This document shows, piece after piece, positions 44,919 to 53,133 of a DNA stretch of 64,000 nt (positions are counted from its first letter, which is position 1; every line of letters begins with the position of its first letter). The DNA comes from Streptomyces sp. NBC_01244. Its GTDB lineage: Bacteria; Actinomycetota; Actinomycetes; Streptomycetales; Streptomycetaceae. Made by a program: the position numbers and the translations under genes. The notes beneath the pieces were generated by a model. That model did not search any database. It worked only from the letters and a program-made list of their open reading frames with translations, and was not told the origin of the DNA. Location: assembly GCF_035987325.1 (NCBI RefSeq), contig NZ_CP108488.1:5146001-5210000 (forward strand), read 5' to 3'.

Positions 44919-45497
44919 ATGACGTACCGACACATCGCACTCATGGGCCGGGCCGGGTCGGGCAAGGACGCCGTGGGCCGCCGGCTCGTCCGCTCGTGGG
45001 CCTACACGCGGGTGGCCTTCGCGGACCCGCTCAAGGAGATGGCGCTCCGCATTGACCCCGTGGTCAAGTACGAGCCCGCCGGGTTCGGCCCGGTCCCGGT
45101 CCGCCTTACCGACGTGGTAAACCGCTGGGGCTGGGAAGAGGCCAAGCGCCGAAGCCCGGAGATCCGGCGCACGCTTCAGCGCATGGGTCAGGCCGTGCGC
45201 AAGCACGACCCGAATTTCTGGGTGGCGCTCGCCATGGACAAGGTTGCCGTTGCCGACGTGTGGAACCTGCCGGTTGTCGTCACCGACGTGCGGCACGTCA
45301 ACGAGTGTGAGGCCCTGAAGAGCCGGGGCTTCACGCTCGTCCGGGTGATCAGGCCCCAGGCGCCGGCGCTGGGAGCCAACGCGGCTCACGTAAGCGAGAC
45401 CGCGCTTGACGACTACCCGGCGGATCTCACCGTTGCCAACGTCGGCACCCTTGCTGATCTGCACTGTTCCGCGGACACACTCGTTCAGTACCGCTGA
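44919..45497 (+). CDS. Deoxynucleoside monophosphate kinase
   Basis: A 192-residue P-loop kinase: Walker A GRAGSGKDAVGRRLV, then AFADPLKEMALRID and LRRMGQ-like RTLQRMGQAVRKHDPNFWV, and VVVTDVRHVNECEALKSRGFTLVRV. This is the phage dNMP kinase family (PF21448-like). It raises dNTP pools for phage replication. It heads the non-structural region. Confidence 0.88.
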   Translation: MTYRHIALMGRAGSGKDAVGRRLVRSWAYTRVAFADPLKEMALRIDPVVKYEPAGFGPVPVRLTDVVNRWGWEEAKRRSPEIRRTLQRMGQAVRKHDPNFWVALAMDKVAVADVWNLPVVVTDVRHVNECEALKSRGFTLVRVIRPQAPALGANAAHVSETALDDYPADLTVANVGTLADLHCSADTLVQYR

Positions 45498-45502
45498 CTT
45501 TC

Positions 45503-45532
45503 AGCCCCTCACCCTTCACCGGGTGGGGGGCT
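45503..45532 (+). terminator. Terminator after dNMP kinase
   Basis: AGCCCCTCACCC pairs with GGGTGGGGGGCT (one T-G pair), followed by TCAGTCATTTTCT. Confidence 0.78.
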
Positions 45533-45547
45533 TCAGTCATTTTCTGG

Positions 45548-45567
45548 CCCTACTCGCGCGAGTAGGG
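45548..45567. promoter_or_regulatory. 20-bp phage palindrome, copy 5
   Basis: CCCTACTCGCGCGAGTAGGG, perfect, 15 bp after a terminator and 110 bp before the next gene. Confidence 0.85.
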
Positions 45568-45677
45568 AGAACTGGCCTTTTCGCTGGGCCGGTTGGGTGT
45601 ACCTTCCTTCTCGAAAAGCCGAGCGGAGGGGGCGCCTGATGCCCAGCGTCGGCACGAGCTGAAGGAAGAAGGACCCC

Positions 45678-46475
45678 GTGGCAAGCACCCCTGAGAAGGC
45701 CACCGACCCCGACCAGACCCCGGCGCTGTGGGACGCGGAGACGGAAGCCCTGATTGCCGAGAGTGCCGCCCAGGTCGAGAAGGGTTTGGTCCTGGGCATC
45801 GAACTCCGCAACCTGGGGCGGGAGGTGTCGCACGCTCAATTGAAGATGCGGATTCGCACGCCTCACCCGAAGACCGGTCTCCCGGATCTTCTCGCCTCCG
45901 GCGGCCCGGCTCAGCGGCAGGCGCGGGAGATTTACGACCGGGTGGAGAAGAAGATTTCCCCGGAGGACGAAGAGCGCTTCGCGTCGCTGGACAGCCTGAA
46001 GAAGGCGGCCTACAACCGGAACTCTGACGTGCTTGTGGAGTGGCTGCGGGCCTTCGACACGTCGGAGGGGGACGACGCCCTTGAACTGGCCCGTGACGTG
46101 TTCCCCGGCGTGGCCACCCGCTACGAGAAGGCGAAGGCGAAGGCGAAGGACGGTCAGGCCCCCAGCCTGACGGAGGAGATTTACAAGGAGTACACGAAGG
46201 CCGGAGTGACCCTCCCGCGGAAGGGCAAGACGGAGCTTGACCGGGAGTACCGGGAGCGCAAGGTCCTTCAGGCTGCGGGCAACAAGCTGAGCGACGAACA
46301 GGAAGCCCGGCTCACGCCGTTGGCCCGGGTGACGAGCTACTTCGACTCCATGAGTCACGAGCTGACGAAGACAGAGAAGAACGTGGGAGCCCTCACGGCT
46401 GCCCAGAAGCGCAAGGCGAAGGCCCGGCTGGGGGAGATTGCAGAGGAAGCGCAGAGGCTCGCGGACAGCCTCTGA
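45678..46475 (+). CDS. Conserved-looking phage early protein, unknown
   Basis: A 265-residue charged, helical protein: EALIAESAAQVEKGLVLGIELRNLGREVSHAQLKMRIRTPHPKTGLPDLL, then YEKAKAKAKDG and a C-terminal helical SYFDSMSHELTKTEKNVGALTAAQKRKAKARLGEI. No catalytic motif is evident. It lies just upstream of the recombination nuclease, so a role in DNA metabolism or host takeover is possible. GTG start. Confidence 0.7.
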   Translation: MASTPEKATDPDQTPALWDAETEALIAESAAQVEKGLVLGIELRNLGREVSHAQLKMRIRTPHPKTGLPDLLASGGPAQRQAREIYDRVEKKISPEDEERFASLDSLKKAAYNRNSDVLVEWLRAFDTSEGDDALELARDVFPGVATRYEKAKAKAKDGQAPSLTEEIYKEYTKAGVTLPRKGKTELDREYRERKVLQAAGNKLSDEQEARLTPLARVTSYFDSMSHELTKTEKNVGALTAAQKRKAKARLGEIAEEAQRLADSL

Positions 46476-46496
46476 CGCCCCGCTCCACCCCTACGC

Positions 46497-46533
46497 GAAG
46501 CCCCGTCGGACCCCAGCGGACCGGCGGGGCTTC
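46497..46533 (+). terminator. Terminator after the 45678 gene
   Basis: GAAGCCCCGTCGG pairs with CCGGCGGGGCTTC around an 11-nt loop (one T-G pair). Confidence 0.75.
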
Positions 46534-46549
46534 GTCGTGGCCGGCGGTG

Positions 46550-46657
46550 GTGACGAAGTGACGGAACAGGGTTCTTTCTCTGTTCCACCCATGGAGCAAC
46601 CAACACCAGTACATAGGGCTTCAACCGGCACCGGGCGTCACTTCGCCACTTCGTCAC
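46550..46657. repeat. Inverted GTGACGAA repeat set 2
   Basis: GTGACGAAGTGACGG at 46550 faces an inverted array at 46636-46657 (CGTCACTTCG, then CACTTCGTCAC). About 70 bp lie between. The architecture repeats set 1 at 26248, and again a 28-bp motif copy follows immediately (46664). This is the main gap before the recombination and replication genes. Confidence 0.7.
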
Positions 46658-46663
46658 TGCCGA

Positions 46664-46691
46664 GGCAATCCACTCCCCAGACCCGTGGTGA
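46664..46691 (+). promoter_or_regulatory. 28-bp phage motif, copy 4
   Basis: GGCAATCCACTCCCCAGACC then CGTGGTGA, 61 bp upstream of the nuclease gene. CGTGGTG pairs with CACCACG seven bases later. Confidence 0.75.
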
Positions 46692-46724
46692 ACCATCCAC
46701 CACGAGCCCAGGGGGGCCCGGCCC

Positions 46725-47567
46725 ATGGCCCAGATTCGCACCATCACCCGAAGCGGCACCCGCTTCTACTTCGACCCGGACAAGCCTGACCTGAAGGTCC
46801 CCGGCGTCACCTCCGTCATCAGCATGTTGCCGAAGCCCTTCCTCGCGTTCTGGAACGCCCGGATGGTGGCGGAGCTTGCCGTTGACTCCCTGCCCTTCGT
46901 CCAGCAGATGGCGGAGCGGGACCGGCAGGGAGCCGTTGACTACCTCAAGGGGGCGGCCCGCAGGTACACGAAGGCGCGCGCTGACCTGGGCAGTGACGCC
47001 CATGACCTCTTTGAGCGGCTGATCCGCGGTGAGCACGTGGGCAGGGTCCACCCGGACCTTGAGCCCTACCGCAAGCACTTCCTTGAGTTCCTTGAGGCGG
47101 TCAACCCCGAACTCGTCCGCGCCGAAGACATCGCGTGGTCGGACGAGCACGGCTACGCCGGCAGCTTCGACGCCATCTTGAACGTGTGGCTGGACGAAGA
47201 GGGGAAGCCCACTCCGGACCGCTCCGGCGAGCGGCACACGGTCATTGCGGACTGGAAGACATCGAAGGCCACCTACCCGGACGTGGCCCTTCAGATGTCC
47301 GCGTACGCGCACGCAGACCGCATCATCGGGCCGGACGGAACGAGTGAGCCCATGCCCGACTTCGACGGGGCCTGTGTCCTGCACATCACGGACGAGACGT
47401 GGGAGTTCAAGCCCGTCCGCATCGACTCCGCCGACGTGTTCGCCACCTTCCTCCGTCTCCGTGAGGTCTTCACCTGGGACCGGGAGGTCTCGAAGACCGT
47501 GCTGGGCCGCGCCATTGCGAAGGCGGCCGGGCAGCTCGTCACGGGCACCCAGCGCCGGGCCAAGTAG
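46725..47567 (+). CDS. RecB/Cas4-like PD-(D/E)XK nuclease
   Basis: A 280-residue protein. The nuclease core has GSDAHDLFERLI, GYAGSFDAILNVW and VIADWKTSKATYPDVALQMSAYAHADRI, matching the D, D-x-K and Q-xxx-Y pattern of Cas4/RecB-type exonucleases found in actinophages. It probably resects ends for phage recombination. No Cas genes are nearby, so a CRISPR role is not suggested. Confidence 0.85.
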   Translation: MAQIRTITRSGTRFYFDPDKPDLKVPGVTSVISMLPKPFLAFWNARMVAELAVDSLPFVQQMAERDRQGAVDYLKGAARRYTKARADLGSDAHDLFERLIRGEHVGRVHPDLEPYRKHFLEFLEAVNPELVRAEDIAWSDEHGYAGSFDAILNVWLDEEGKPTPDRSGERHTVIADWKTSKATYPDVALQMSAYAHADRIIGPDGTSEPMPDFDGACVLHITDETWEFKPVRIDSADVFATFLRLREVFTWDREVSKTVLGRAIAKAAGQLVTGTQRRAK

Positions 47568-47636
47568 CCCAGGCCCTTGCAGTACCGCCCCCGGTGGCTT
47601 CGGCTGCCGGGGGCTTTCTGTTGTCCCCAGCCTGTG

Positions 47637-47664
47637 GGCAATCGACGCCCCAGACCCCGGGTGA
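47637..47664 (+). promoter_or_regulatory. 28-bp phage motif, copy 5
   Basis: GGCAATCGACGCCCCAGACC then CCGGGTGA, 95 bp upstream of the directionality-factor gene. A GAAGGGGG stretch just after can pair with CCCTTCCCCC. Confidence 0.75.
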
Positions 47665-47731
47665 AGGGGGACGGAGCGGCTGGCCACGAGCCCCGCCCTT
47701 CCCCCTGATCAACCAACCCCAGGGGGACAAC

Positions 47732-48436
47732 GTGGGACTTCAGATTTTCGCTACCGACCCGGACGCGAAGCCGAAGCCGAAGCCGGAGAACGACTTCAGC
47801 AACGATCACACCTTCTCGTTCCGGTCCGGCATGGTCGTGAACAAGAAGCCGGTCAGCCTCGCGAAGTGGCGGGTCACCACCGGCGATCCGACCGTTGCTG
47901 ACGCGGTGGCCCAGCTCCTGGGCGGCAGCGCGGAGGAGTACGACCCGACGAAGGAACAGAACCTTCACGTCCTCACCGATGCGGACACGGTGGAAGTCGT
48001 CATCGACGGCAGCCGCGCCATTGAGGACAAGCTCATTCTCTGGGGCCGTACCGGTCCCATCCACGAGTGCGACGGGGTGGCCTTCCTGTCCCCGCCGGAG
48101 CGCAAGGGGGAGCCGTGCGGCTGCCCGAAGCTCATGACGGAGCGCAAGGAGCTCGCGCGTCAGGGCATCGGTCCGGCACCGGCCATCAACATCACCTTCC
48201 GTCTGGCCCATGACTACGAGCTTGGCAAGGGCCGGTTCATCGCGTCCGCGTGGTCGCTCGCGGAGGTGATCCACGAAGTCAAGGACGCCCTTGACGACGT
48301 GGAGGGTGAGGCCCTGTGCAAGTTCACCCTTGAGCACGTCAGCTACGTGAACAAGGCGGGGGTCAAGGTGGACTTCCGTAAGCCGGTCATTGAGGTGATC
48401 GGCTCGTACAACGACGCTGTGGCGGAAGACCGTTGA
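47732..48436 (+). CDS. Recombination directionality factor-like protein (phiC31 gp3 type)
   Basis: A 234-residue protein resembling phiC31/phiBT1 gp3 in size and pattern: a start GLQIFATDPDAKPKPKPEND, then TVADAVAQLLGGSAEEYDP, LTDADTVEVVIDGSRAI, LWGRTGPIHECDGVAFLSP, the Cys cluster EPCGCPKL, and PAINITFRLAHDYELGKGRFIASAWSLAEVIHEV. Known gp3 proteins bind the cognate serine integrase and switch it to excision; the same role is inferred here. GTG at 47732 after AGGGGG. It is far from int, in the early region, as in phiC31. Confidence 0.75.
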   Translation: MGLQIFATDPDAKPKPKPENDFSNDHTFSFRSGMVVNKKPVSLAKWRVTTGDPTVADAVAQLLGGSAEEYDPTKEQNLHVLTDADTVEVVIDGSRAIEDKLILWGRTGPIHECDGVAFLSPPERKGEPCGCPKLMTERKELARQGIGPAPAINITFRLAHDYELGKGRFIASAWSLAEVIHEVKDALDDVEGEALCKFTLEHVSYVNKAGVKVDFRKPVIEVIGSYNDAVAEDR

Positions 48437-48627
48437 CCGGCTTTCTGCCCGGCTCATTCCTTGCAGCACCGGCAGGGAGCGGGGAGTTCCTGACGCTCCT
48501 TCGTTCCCTGCCGGACCCGGCCCTGAAGGCGCCGCTGTGGGAGTGGAAGCCGGGCGAGATTCGGCACGTGATCAGTGAGCGCCGGCGACGGTTCGGCGTG
48601 GACGAAGAGGAGCACGTCTATGGGTAA
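48433..48627 (+). CDS. Small phage protein, unknown
   Basis: A 64-residue protein with a TTG start overlapping the previous stop (TTGA). It ends with a charged segment (EIRHVISERRRRFGVDEEEHVYG). Translational coupling supports that it is real. Function unknown. Confidence 0.6.
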   Translation: MTGFLPGSFLAAPAGSGEFLTLLRSLPDPALKAPLWEWKPGEIRHVISERRRRFGVDEEEHVYG

Positions 48628-48904
48628 GCGCGGGACGGTCTCCGACTATGCGGGAAACCCGCTGTACCGCGGGGACCTGATCACCTACGGCGCCCGGCAG
48701 GGGAACCGCGTCAGGATGGCCGACGCGATCATTGACCGGGTCACGGTCCGCAAGGTGGACGGCATCCTTCGCCCGATGCTCCGCGTCCAGCCGACCGGGA
48801 CCGAATCCGGGTTCGTACCGCGGAAGCGGCTCCGGAAGGAGTGGATCTCCACGGAGCACGCGCGGCTGTGCCTGCCGGACGTGACGGGCGAGCGAGACCA
48901 GTAA
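48620..48904 (+). CDS. Small phage protein with SH3/KOW-like start
   Basis: A 94-residue basic protein overlapping the previous gene by 8 bp. GNPLYRGDLITYGARQGNRVRMADAIIDRVTVRK looks like a small beta barrel. Probably nucleic-acid-associated, but this is a guess from charge and position. Confidence 0.6.
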   Translation: MGKRGTVSDYAGNPLYRGDLITYGARQGNRVRMADAIIDRVTVRKVDGILRPMLRVQPTGTESGFVPRKRLRKEWISTEHARLCLPDVTGERDQ

Positions 48905-48912
48905 CAGCACGA

Positions 48913-48954
48913 GAAGGGCCGGACGGTATCCGCTGGGATGCTGTCCGGCCCTTC
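48913..48954 (+). terminator. Terminator before palindrome copy 6
   Basis: GAAGGGCCGGAC and GTCCGGCCCTTC form a perfect 12-bp stem with an 18-nt loop. Confidence 0.82.
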
Positions 48955-48962
48955 GTCATACG

Positions 48963-48982
48963 CCCTACTCGCGCGAGTAGGG
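48963..48982. promoter_or_regulatory. 20-bp phage palindrome, copy 6
   Basis: CCCTACTCGCGCGAGTAGGG, perfect, eight bases after a terminator and 14 bp upstream of a start codon. Confidence 0.85.
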
Positions 48983-48996
48983 ACACGGGGGGACCA

Positions 48997-49086
48997 ATGG
49001 ATACAGCAACGGCCGTGCTTGTCGGGTGGCTCGTGTTCAACGCGGGCTTCTTCGTCGGGGCTTGCTTCGGGGGCCGCCGTGGCTAA
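48997..49086 (+). CDS. 29-residue single-pass membrane peptide
   Basis: MDTATAVLVGWLVFNAGFFV then GACFGGRRG. ATG at 48997 after GGGGGGACC. One hydrophobic helix. It overlaps the resolvase start by 8 bp, so coupling is likely. Confidence 0.55.
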   Translation: MDTATAVLVGWLVFNAGFFVGACFGGRRG

Positions 49087-49582
49087 CCCGTCGAAGGCCA
49101 AGGGGACCGCCTGGGAGTCTGCGGTTCGCGACTACATGAACAAGGCCCTGGGGCTCGTGGACGAGACGGGGAAGTTCGTTGACATCTTCTCTGCTCTCAA
49201 CGTTCGCCGGGCCGCCCAGGAAGGCGCGCGGGACGTGGGTGATGTGCACGCCGCACCCTTCGTTCTGGAGTGCAAGGACGTGAAGGCGCTGGCCGTTCCT
49301 GCGTGGCTTCGTCAGGCCCACGTTGAAGCCGATCACGCCGGGTTCCCGTACGGCGTGGTGGTGCACAAGCTCCGCCGGGCGGGAGTCGGCAAGGGCAAGG
49401 TCCACTTCGGCGTGCGCACCTGGACACGGGCCCGCCTTGCCCTGGGCGTAACCACGACCCAGATGCGCGAGCGGTACGCCTTCGTCCCGGCGGTGCGCGG
49501 TCTCGCCTCCGCCCGGTGGTACCTGACCACGGACCTTGAGCACTTCACCCGGCTCGTGGCAGACCTCCGCACGGCCCCGTAG
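49079..49582 (+). CDS. Hjc-like Holliday junction resolvase / small nuclease
   Basis: A 167-residue protein: KGTAWESAVRDYMNKALG, EGARDVGDVHAAPFVLECKDVKAL, then AWLRQAHVEADHAGFPYGVVVHKLRRAG. The E..., D..., ExK spacing is that of archaeal-type Hjc and other PD-(D/E)XK resolvases. It likely resolves recombination junctions before packaging. GTG start. Confidence 0.72.
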   Translation: MANPSKAKGTAWESAVRDYMNKALGLVDETGKFVDIFSALNVRRAAQEGARDVGDVHAAPFVLECKDVKALAVPAWLRQAHVEADHAGFPYGVVVHKLRRAGVGKGKVHFGVRTWTRARLALGVTTTQMRERYAFVPAVRGLASARWYLTTDLEHFTRLVADLRTAP

Positions 49583-49586
49583 GGCA

Positions 49587-49614
49587 GGCAATCCACGCAC
49601 TAGAAGCCGAGAGA
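49587..49614 (+). promoter_or_regulatory. 28-bp phage motif, copy 6
   Basis: GGCAATCCACGCACTAGAAG then CCGAGAGA, 44 bp upstream of the primase gene. The most diverged of the seven good copies in the right half. Confidence 0.65.
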
Positions 49615-49630
49615 AGAAGGAGGTTCCCTC

Positions 49631-52105
49631 ATGCTTTTCTCTGACGTTCTCTCGCGCTTCTCCCAGGTGACCGAAGAGGCGGACGGGGGCTATCTCGCCC
49701 TGTGCCCCGGGCACGGCGACTCCCGCCCGTCCCTTCGGATCTGGCGGGGCGATGACCACAAGGTCCGCATCACGTGCCGCGCCGGCTGCCGCACAGAAGA
49801 GGTGATCACGGCTGCCGGTCTCCGTTGGGTGGACCTGTTCGACGCTGCCGGGGAGGGCCTGACCGTCTCGTCCGCGCGCCCCCAGCTCGTGGGCCCGGAG
49901 TACACGGCAGCGCTCGCCCGGTACGTGGACGAGTCCGCTTTCCTACTCCAGAAGCGGGACGACGAAGCCGCCGCTCGCGCTGCCCAGTACGCCGCGGGGC
50001 GCTTCGGCATCGACCTTGCCGGCGCCCAGGAGTACGGGCTTGGAGTGGACAACGGGGAGTTCATCACCGGCTTCCCCTACCGCTCCCGGTCCTTCCTCGC
50101 GTTCCCGCGGCTTACCGTCCCGCTCCGCGACTTCACCGGCGTGGCCCGCGGGCTTCAGGGCCGGGACCTCACCGGGCAGTGCCCCGGGCGGTGGCTGTCC
50201 TTGATGAACCCCGAAGGGGCCCGCTGGGCTCAGTACGGCGTGTTTCGCGGCGGAGGCGGGTACGGAGTCGCCATCGTCACGGAGGGCCCCGGCGACGCGC
50301 TCACTGCCGTGGCCGTGGGCTACGACACTGTGGCCGTGCGGGGCGCGAGTCTGGCCGGGAACCCGGACCTGATCCGGGAGTTGGCGGAGGGACTTCGGGG
50401 CTCGCAGGTCATCGTTGCCGGTGACCACGACCCGGCCGGGCTGGGCTTCACCCAGCGTCTGGCGGAGGGCCTTGCCGCCCACGGCGTGGACGTGTTCGCA
50501 CTCGACATCCCCACGGCCGGGCACGACCTGACCCGGTGGCGCGAGGATGACCCGAACGCCTTCCCCACAGCCCTTCACCGCGCGGTCAAGGCGGCCCGCC
50601 CAGTCCGACCCGCCGGCAGCGCGCTCGTGGACGGAGAGACCGGGGCACTCGTACCGGACTCCGACGAAGGCGCCCGTGCCGTCCAGCTCATGCGGGACTT
50701 CGCGGAGCGCTACGGCTCGTCCGACGTGCTCAACGCACACGCATTGGTCGCCTTCCTGCGGGGAACGATCAAGCACGCGCCGGGGCTGGGTTTCTACATG
50801 TGGAACGGGAAGGTCTGGGAGCGGAGCGACACCCGCGTTCGTCAGGCCATCCACTACATGGGGGCCGCCCTCACCGTGGCAGCCGCGGAGATCAGCGCGG
50901 AGCACGCGGAAGCGGGCGGAGACCCGAAGGAAGACCCCGGTGCCGCCCTCAAGAAGGTGGCCCTGGGCTTCACCCAGACACGACACATCGACTCCCTGAT
51001 ACGGGAGCTTCGCGCGGTCCCGTCCGTCCACGTGGACGCCTCCGCCTTCGACGCGCACCCGCACCTTCTGACCTTCGCCAACGGCACCGTGGACCTACGG
51101 TCCGGGGATCTGAAGCCGCACAGCAAGGGGGACTTGCTGACGTACGGGCTGGACATCGACTACCGGCCCGAAGCCGAGTGCCCGCGGTGGCTGTCCTTCC
51201 TTCTCGAAGTATTCCCAGGGAGCCCGGAGTTGGCGGACTACTTCCGCCGGCTCGTGGGCTACGGCATCACCGGCAGCGTTCAAGAACAGTGCTTCGTTGT
51301 CCTGTGGGGCAAGGGCGCCAACGGGAAGAGCGTTGCCACGGACACGTTGACCACGGTGTTCCGCAGCATCACGCGAACCACGGCCTTCAGCACCTTCGAG
51401 GAGAAGCCCAGCGGCGGAATCCCCAACGACATTGCCCAGCTCCGCGGGAGCCGGCTCGTCATGGCGAGCGAAGGCGAGAGCGGCAAGCCCATGTCGGAGG
51501 CGATCCTCAAGCGTGCGTCCGGCAAGGACGTGATGACCGCCCGGTTCATGCGGCAAGAGTTTTTCGAATTCAAGCCCAGCTTCCTTATCGTCCTTTCCAC
51601 GAATCACAAGCCCCGCTTCAGGGGCCAGGACGAAGGTCTCTGGCGACGGGTTCGCATGATCCCCTTCACGCGGTACTTCGCTCCGCACGAGCGTGACCCC
51701 TACCTAGACCAGAAGCTCACCGCGGAGGCGGAGGGCATTGCCGCCTGGGCGGTCAAGGGCGCCATGGAGTGGCACGCCTCCGGCCTTCAGGACCCGCCCG
51801 TCATCGCGGATGCCACCCGGGAGTACCGCGAGACGAGCGACGCGTTGGCCGGGTTCTTCCCTGGCGTCCTTGACCGGGACGACACGGCCCAGATGCCCGG
51901 CGCGGACGCCTTCACGGCGTATCTCGACTGGTGCGAAGCGGAGAACCTGCCGCTCAAGGAGCGCTGGACCCGACGCGCCTTCTTCGGAGCCATGGAAGAG
52001 CGCGGAGTGATCCGCAAGAAGACCAACCGGGGCGTGGCGCTCGTAGGCGTCCGTCCAGCCGGCGACGCTCCGGCACCGACCGGCCCCGGCATCTTCGCGG
52101 GCTGA
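49631..52105 (+). CDS. Primase-helicase (TOPRIM plus D5/SF3)
   Basis: An 824-residue replication protein. A CHC2-like zinc finger (CPGHGDSRPSL with CRAGC) is at residues 24-57. A TOPRIM domain follows (VTEGPGDALTAVAVGY and VAGDHDPAGLGF). Then a D5-type SF3 helicase: FANGTVDLRSG, Walker A VLWGKGANGKSV, Walker B region RLVMASEGESG and sensor LIVLSTNHKP. A winged-helix tail ends the protein. It primes and unwinds phage DNA. Confidence 0.93.
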   Translation: MLFSDVLSRFSQVTEEADGGYLALCPGHGDSRPSLRIWRGDDHKVRITCRAGCRTEEVITAAGLRWVDLFDAAGEGLTVSSARPQLVGPEYTAALARYVDESAFLLQKRDDEAAARAAQYAAGRFGIDLAGAQEYGLGVDNGEFITGFPYRSRSFLAFPRLTVPLRDFTGVARGLQGRDLTGQCPGRWLSLMNPEGARWAQYGVFRGGGGYGVAIVTEGPGDALTAVAVGYDTVAVRGASLAGNPDLIRELAEGLRGSQVIVAGDHDPAGLGFTQRLAEGLAAHGVDVFALDIPTAGHDLTRWREDDPNAFPTALHRAVKAARPVRPAGSALVDGETGALVPDSDEGARAVQLMRDFAERYGSSDVLNAHALVAFLRGTIKHAPGLGFYMWNGKVWERSDTRVRQAIHYMGAALTVAAAEISAEHAEAGGDPKEDPGAALKKVALGFTQTRHIDSLIRELRAVPSVHVDASAFDAHPHLLTFANGTVDLRSGDLKPHSKGDLLTYGLDIDYRPEAECPRWLSFLLEVFPGSPELADYFRRLVGYGITGSVQEQCFVVLWGKGANGKSVATDTLTTVFRSITRTTAFSTFEEKPSGGIPNDIAQLRGSRLVMASEGESGKPMSEAILKRASGKDVMTARFMRQEFFEFKPSFLIVLSTNHKPRFRGQDEGLWRRVRMIPFTRYFAPHERDPYLDQKLTAEAEGIAAWAVKGAMEWHASGLQDPPVIADATREYRETSDALAGFFPGVLDRDDTAQMPGADAFTAYLDWCEAENLPLKERWTRRAFFGAMEERGVIRKKTNRGVALVGVRPAGDAPAPTGPGIFAG

Positions 52106-52134
52106 CCTCACGACCGACAGGGGGCGCGCTCGTC

Positions 52135-53061
52135 ATGCCCATTTTGGAGTTGTGCGCCGGGTACGGGGGCCTGGGCCTAGCCGTGGAAGCCCTGACTGGA
52201 GAGCGCATCCGCTACGTGGCGGAGAGCGACCCGCACGCCTCACTGATTCTTGCCGCCCGCTACCCGGACGCCCCGAACCTCGGGGACATCACGGAAATCA
52301 ACTGGGAGGCACTGCAAGGAGAAGTAGACATCATCACGGCCGGGTTCCCCTGCCAGGGGATATCCAACGCCGGTAGAAGGAGGGGGCTAGCCGACGAACG
52401 ATCAGGAATCTGGTTCGACGTCCTCAAATCCATTCGCACACTTCGACCACGAGTCGTCTACCTGGAAAACGTCGCGGCAATCCGGCGCCGCGGACTCCCG
52501 GAAGTTCTCGGGGGATTGGCCGCGAGCGGGTACGACGCGAAATGGTGCAGCTTCCGCGCTTCAGAAATTGGAGCCCCGCACCACCGCGACCGCTGGTTCT
52601 GCGTCGCCACACCTGAAGGGGCAGGCGCACGAGAAGAAGTGGCCTTCGAAGCCCGCGGAGGAGGTGAACACCGGGACGCCGGTCCTGCCGGTGGTGCTCG
52701 TCTTCTTCCCTACTCCCACAGCATCGGACGGAGCCGGGGGGCCGGGAGGCTCGAAGAGCACCCAGGGCGGTCCGAACCTTCGGACGCTCGTTACTCGCCT
52801 GCCGCATGGTGGGGAGAGTTCCTTCCCACCGTCCGCCGATGGGAAGTCCTGACCGGACGACCGGCCCCGGCTCCCACGGAGCGGGGACCGCGCGGAGGCA
52901 TCCGGCTCACCCCGGCATGGACTGAGTGGCTGATGGGCCTTCCGTCCGGCTGGGTCACCGACGTACCCGGCCTGAACCGCAAGGCCCAGCTCCGCGCCAT
53001 CGGCAACGGGGTCCTTCCCGCCCAGGCGCTTGCTGCGTTCCAGCACCTACTTCAGCACTGA
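52135..53061 (+). CDS. C5 cytosine DNA methyltransferase with a suspect middle segment
   Basis: A 308-residue protein with motif I LELCAGYGGLGLAVEAL, motif IV TAGFPCQGIS (catalytic Cys), motif VI YLENVAAIRRRG, motif VIII APHHRDRWFCVA, and C-terminal motifs IX-X (GLPSGWVTDVPGLNRKAQLRAIGNGVLPAQ). Between about 52616 and 52810 the annotated frame gives low-complexity Arg/Gly/Glu sequence. The +1 frame there gives typical variable-region sequence (PTPTASDGAGGPGG, GPNLRTLVTRLPHG). Two compensating indels are likely. It may protect phage DNA from restriction. Confidence 0.85.
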   Translation: MPILELCAGYGGLGLAVEALTGERIRYVAESDPHASLILAARYPDAPNLGDITEINWEALQGEVDIITAGFPCQGISNAGRRRGLADERSGIWFDVLKSIRTLRPRVVYLENVAAIRRRGLPEVLGGLAASGYDAKWCSFRASEIGAPHHRDRWFCVATPEGAGAREEVAFEARGGGEHRDAGPAGGARLLPYSHSIGRSRGAGRLEEHPGRSEPSDARYSPAAWWGEFLPTVRRWEVLTGRPAPAPTERGPRGGIRLTPAWTEWLMGLPSGWVTDVPGLNRKAQLRAIGNGVLPAQALAAFQHLLQH

Positions 53062-53074
53062 CAACCGCACACCC

Positions 53075-53109
53075 GAAGAGCCTGCCCGGCATGTCTGGGC
53101 GGGCTCTTC
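53075..53109 (+). terminator. Terminator after methyltransferase
   Basis: GAAGAGCCTGCCC pairs with GGGCGGGCTCTTC (one T-G pair) across a 9-nt loop. Confidence 0.78.
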
Positions 53110-53133
53110 GTCGTATCTGGGGGGAGACCGACC

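Noticed and set aside
46725..47567. Cas4 as sign of a phage CRISPR system
   Set aside because: No other cas gene or repeat array in the window; this family commonly serves phage recombination.
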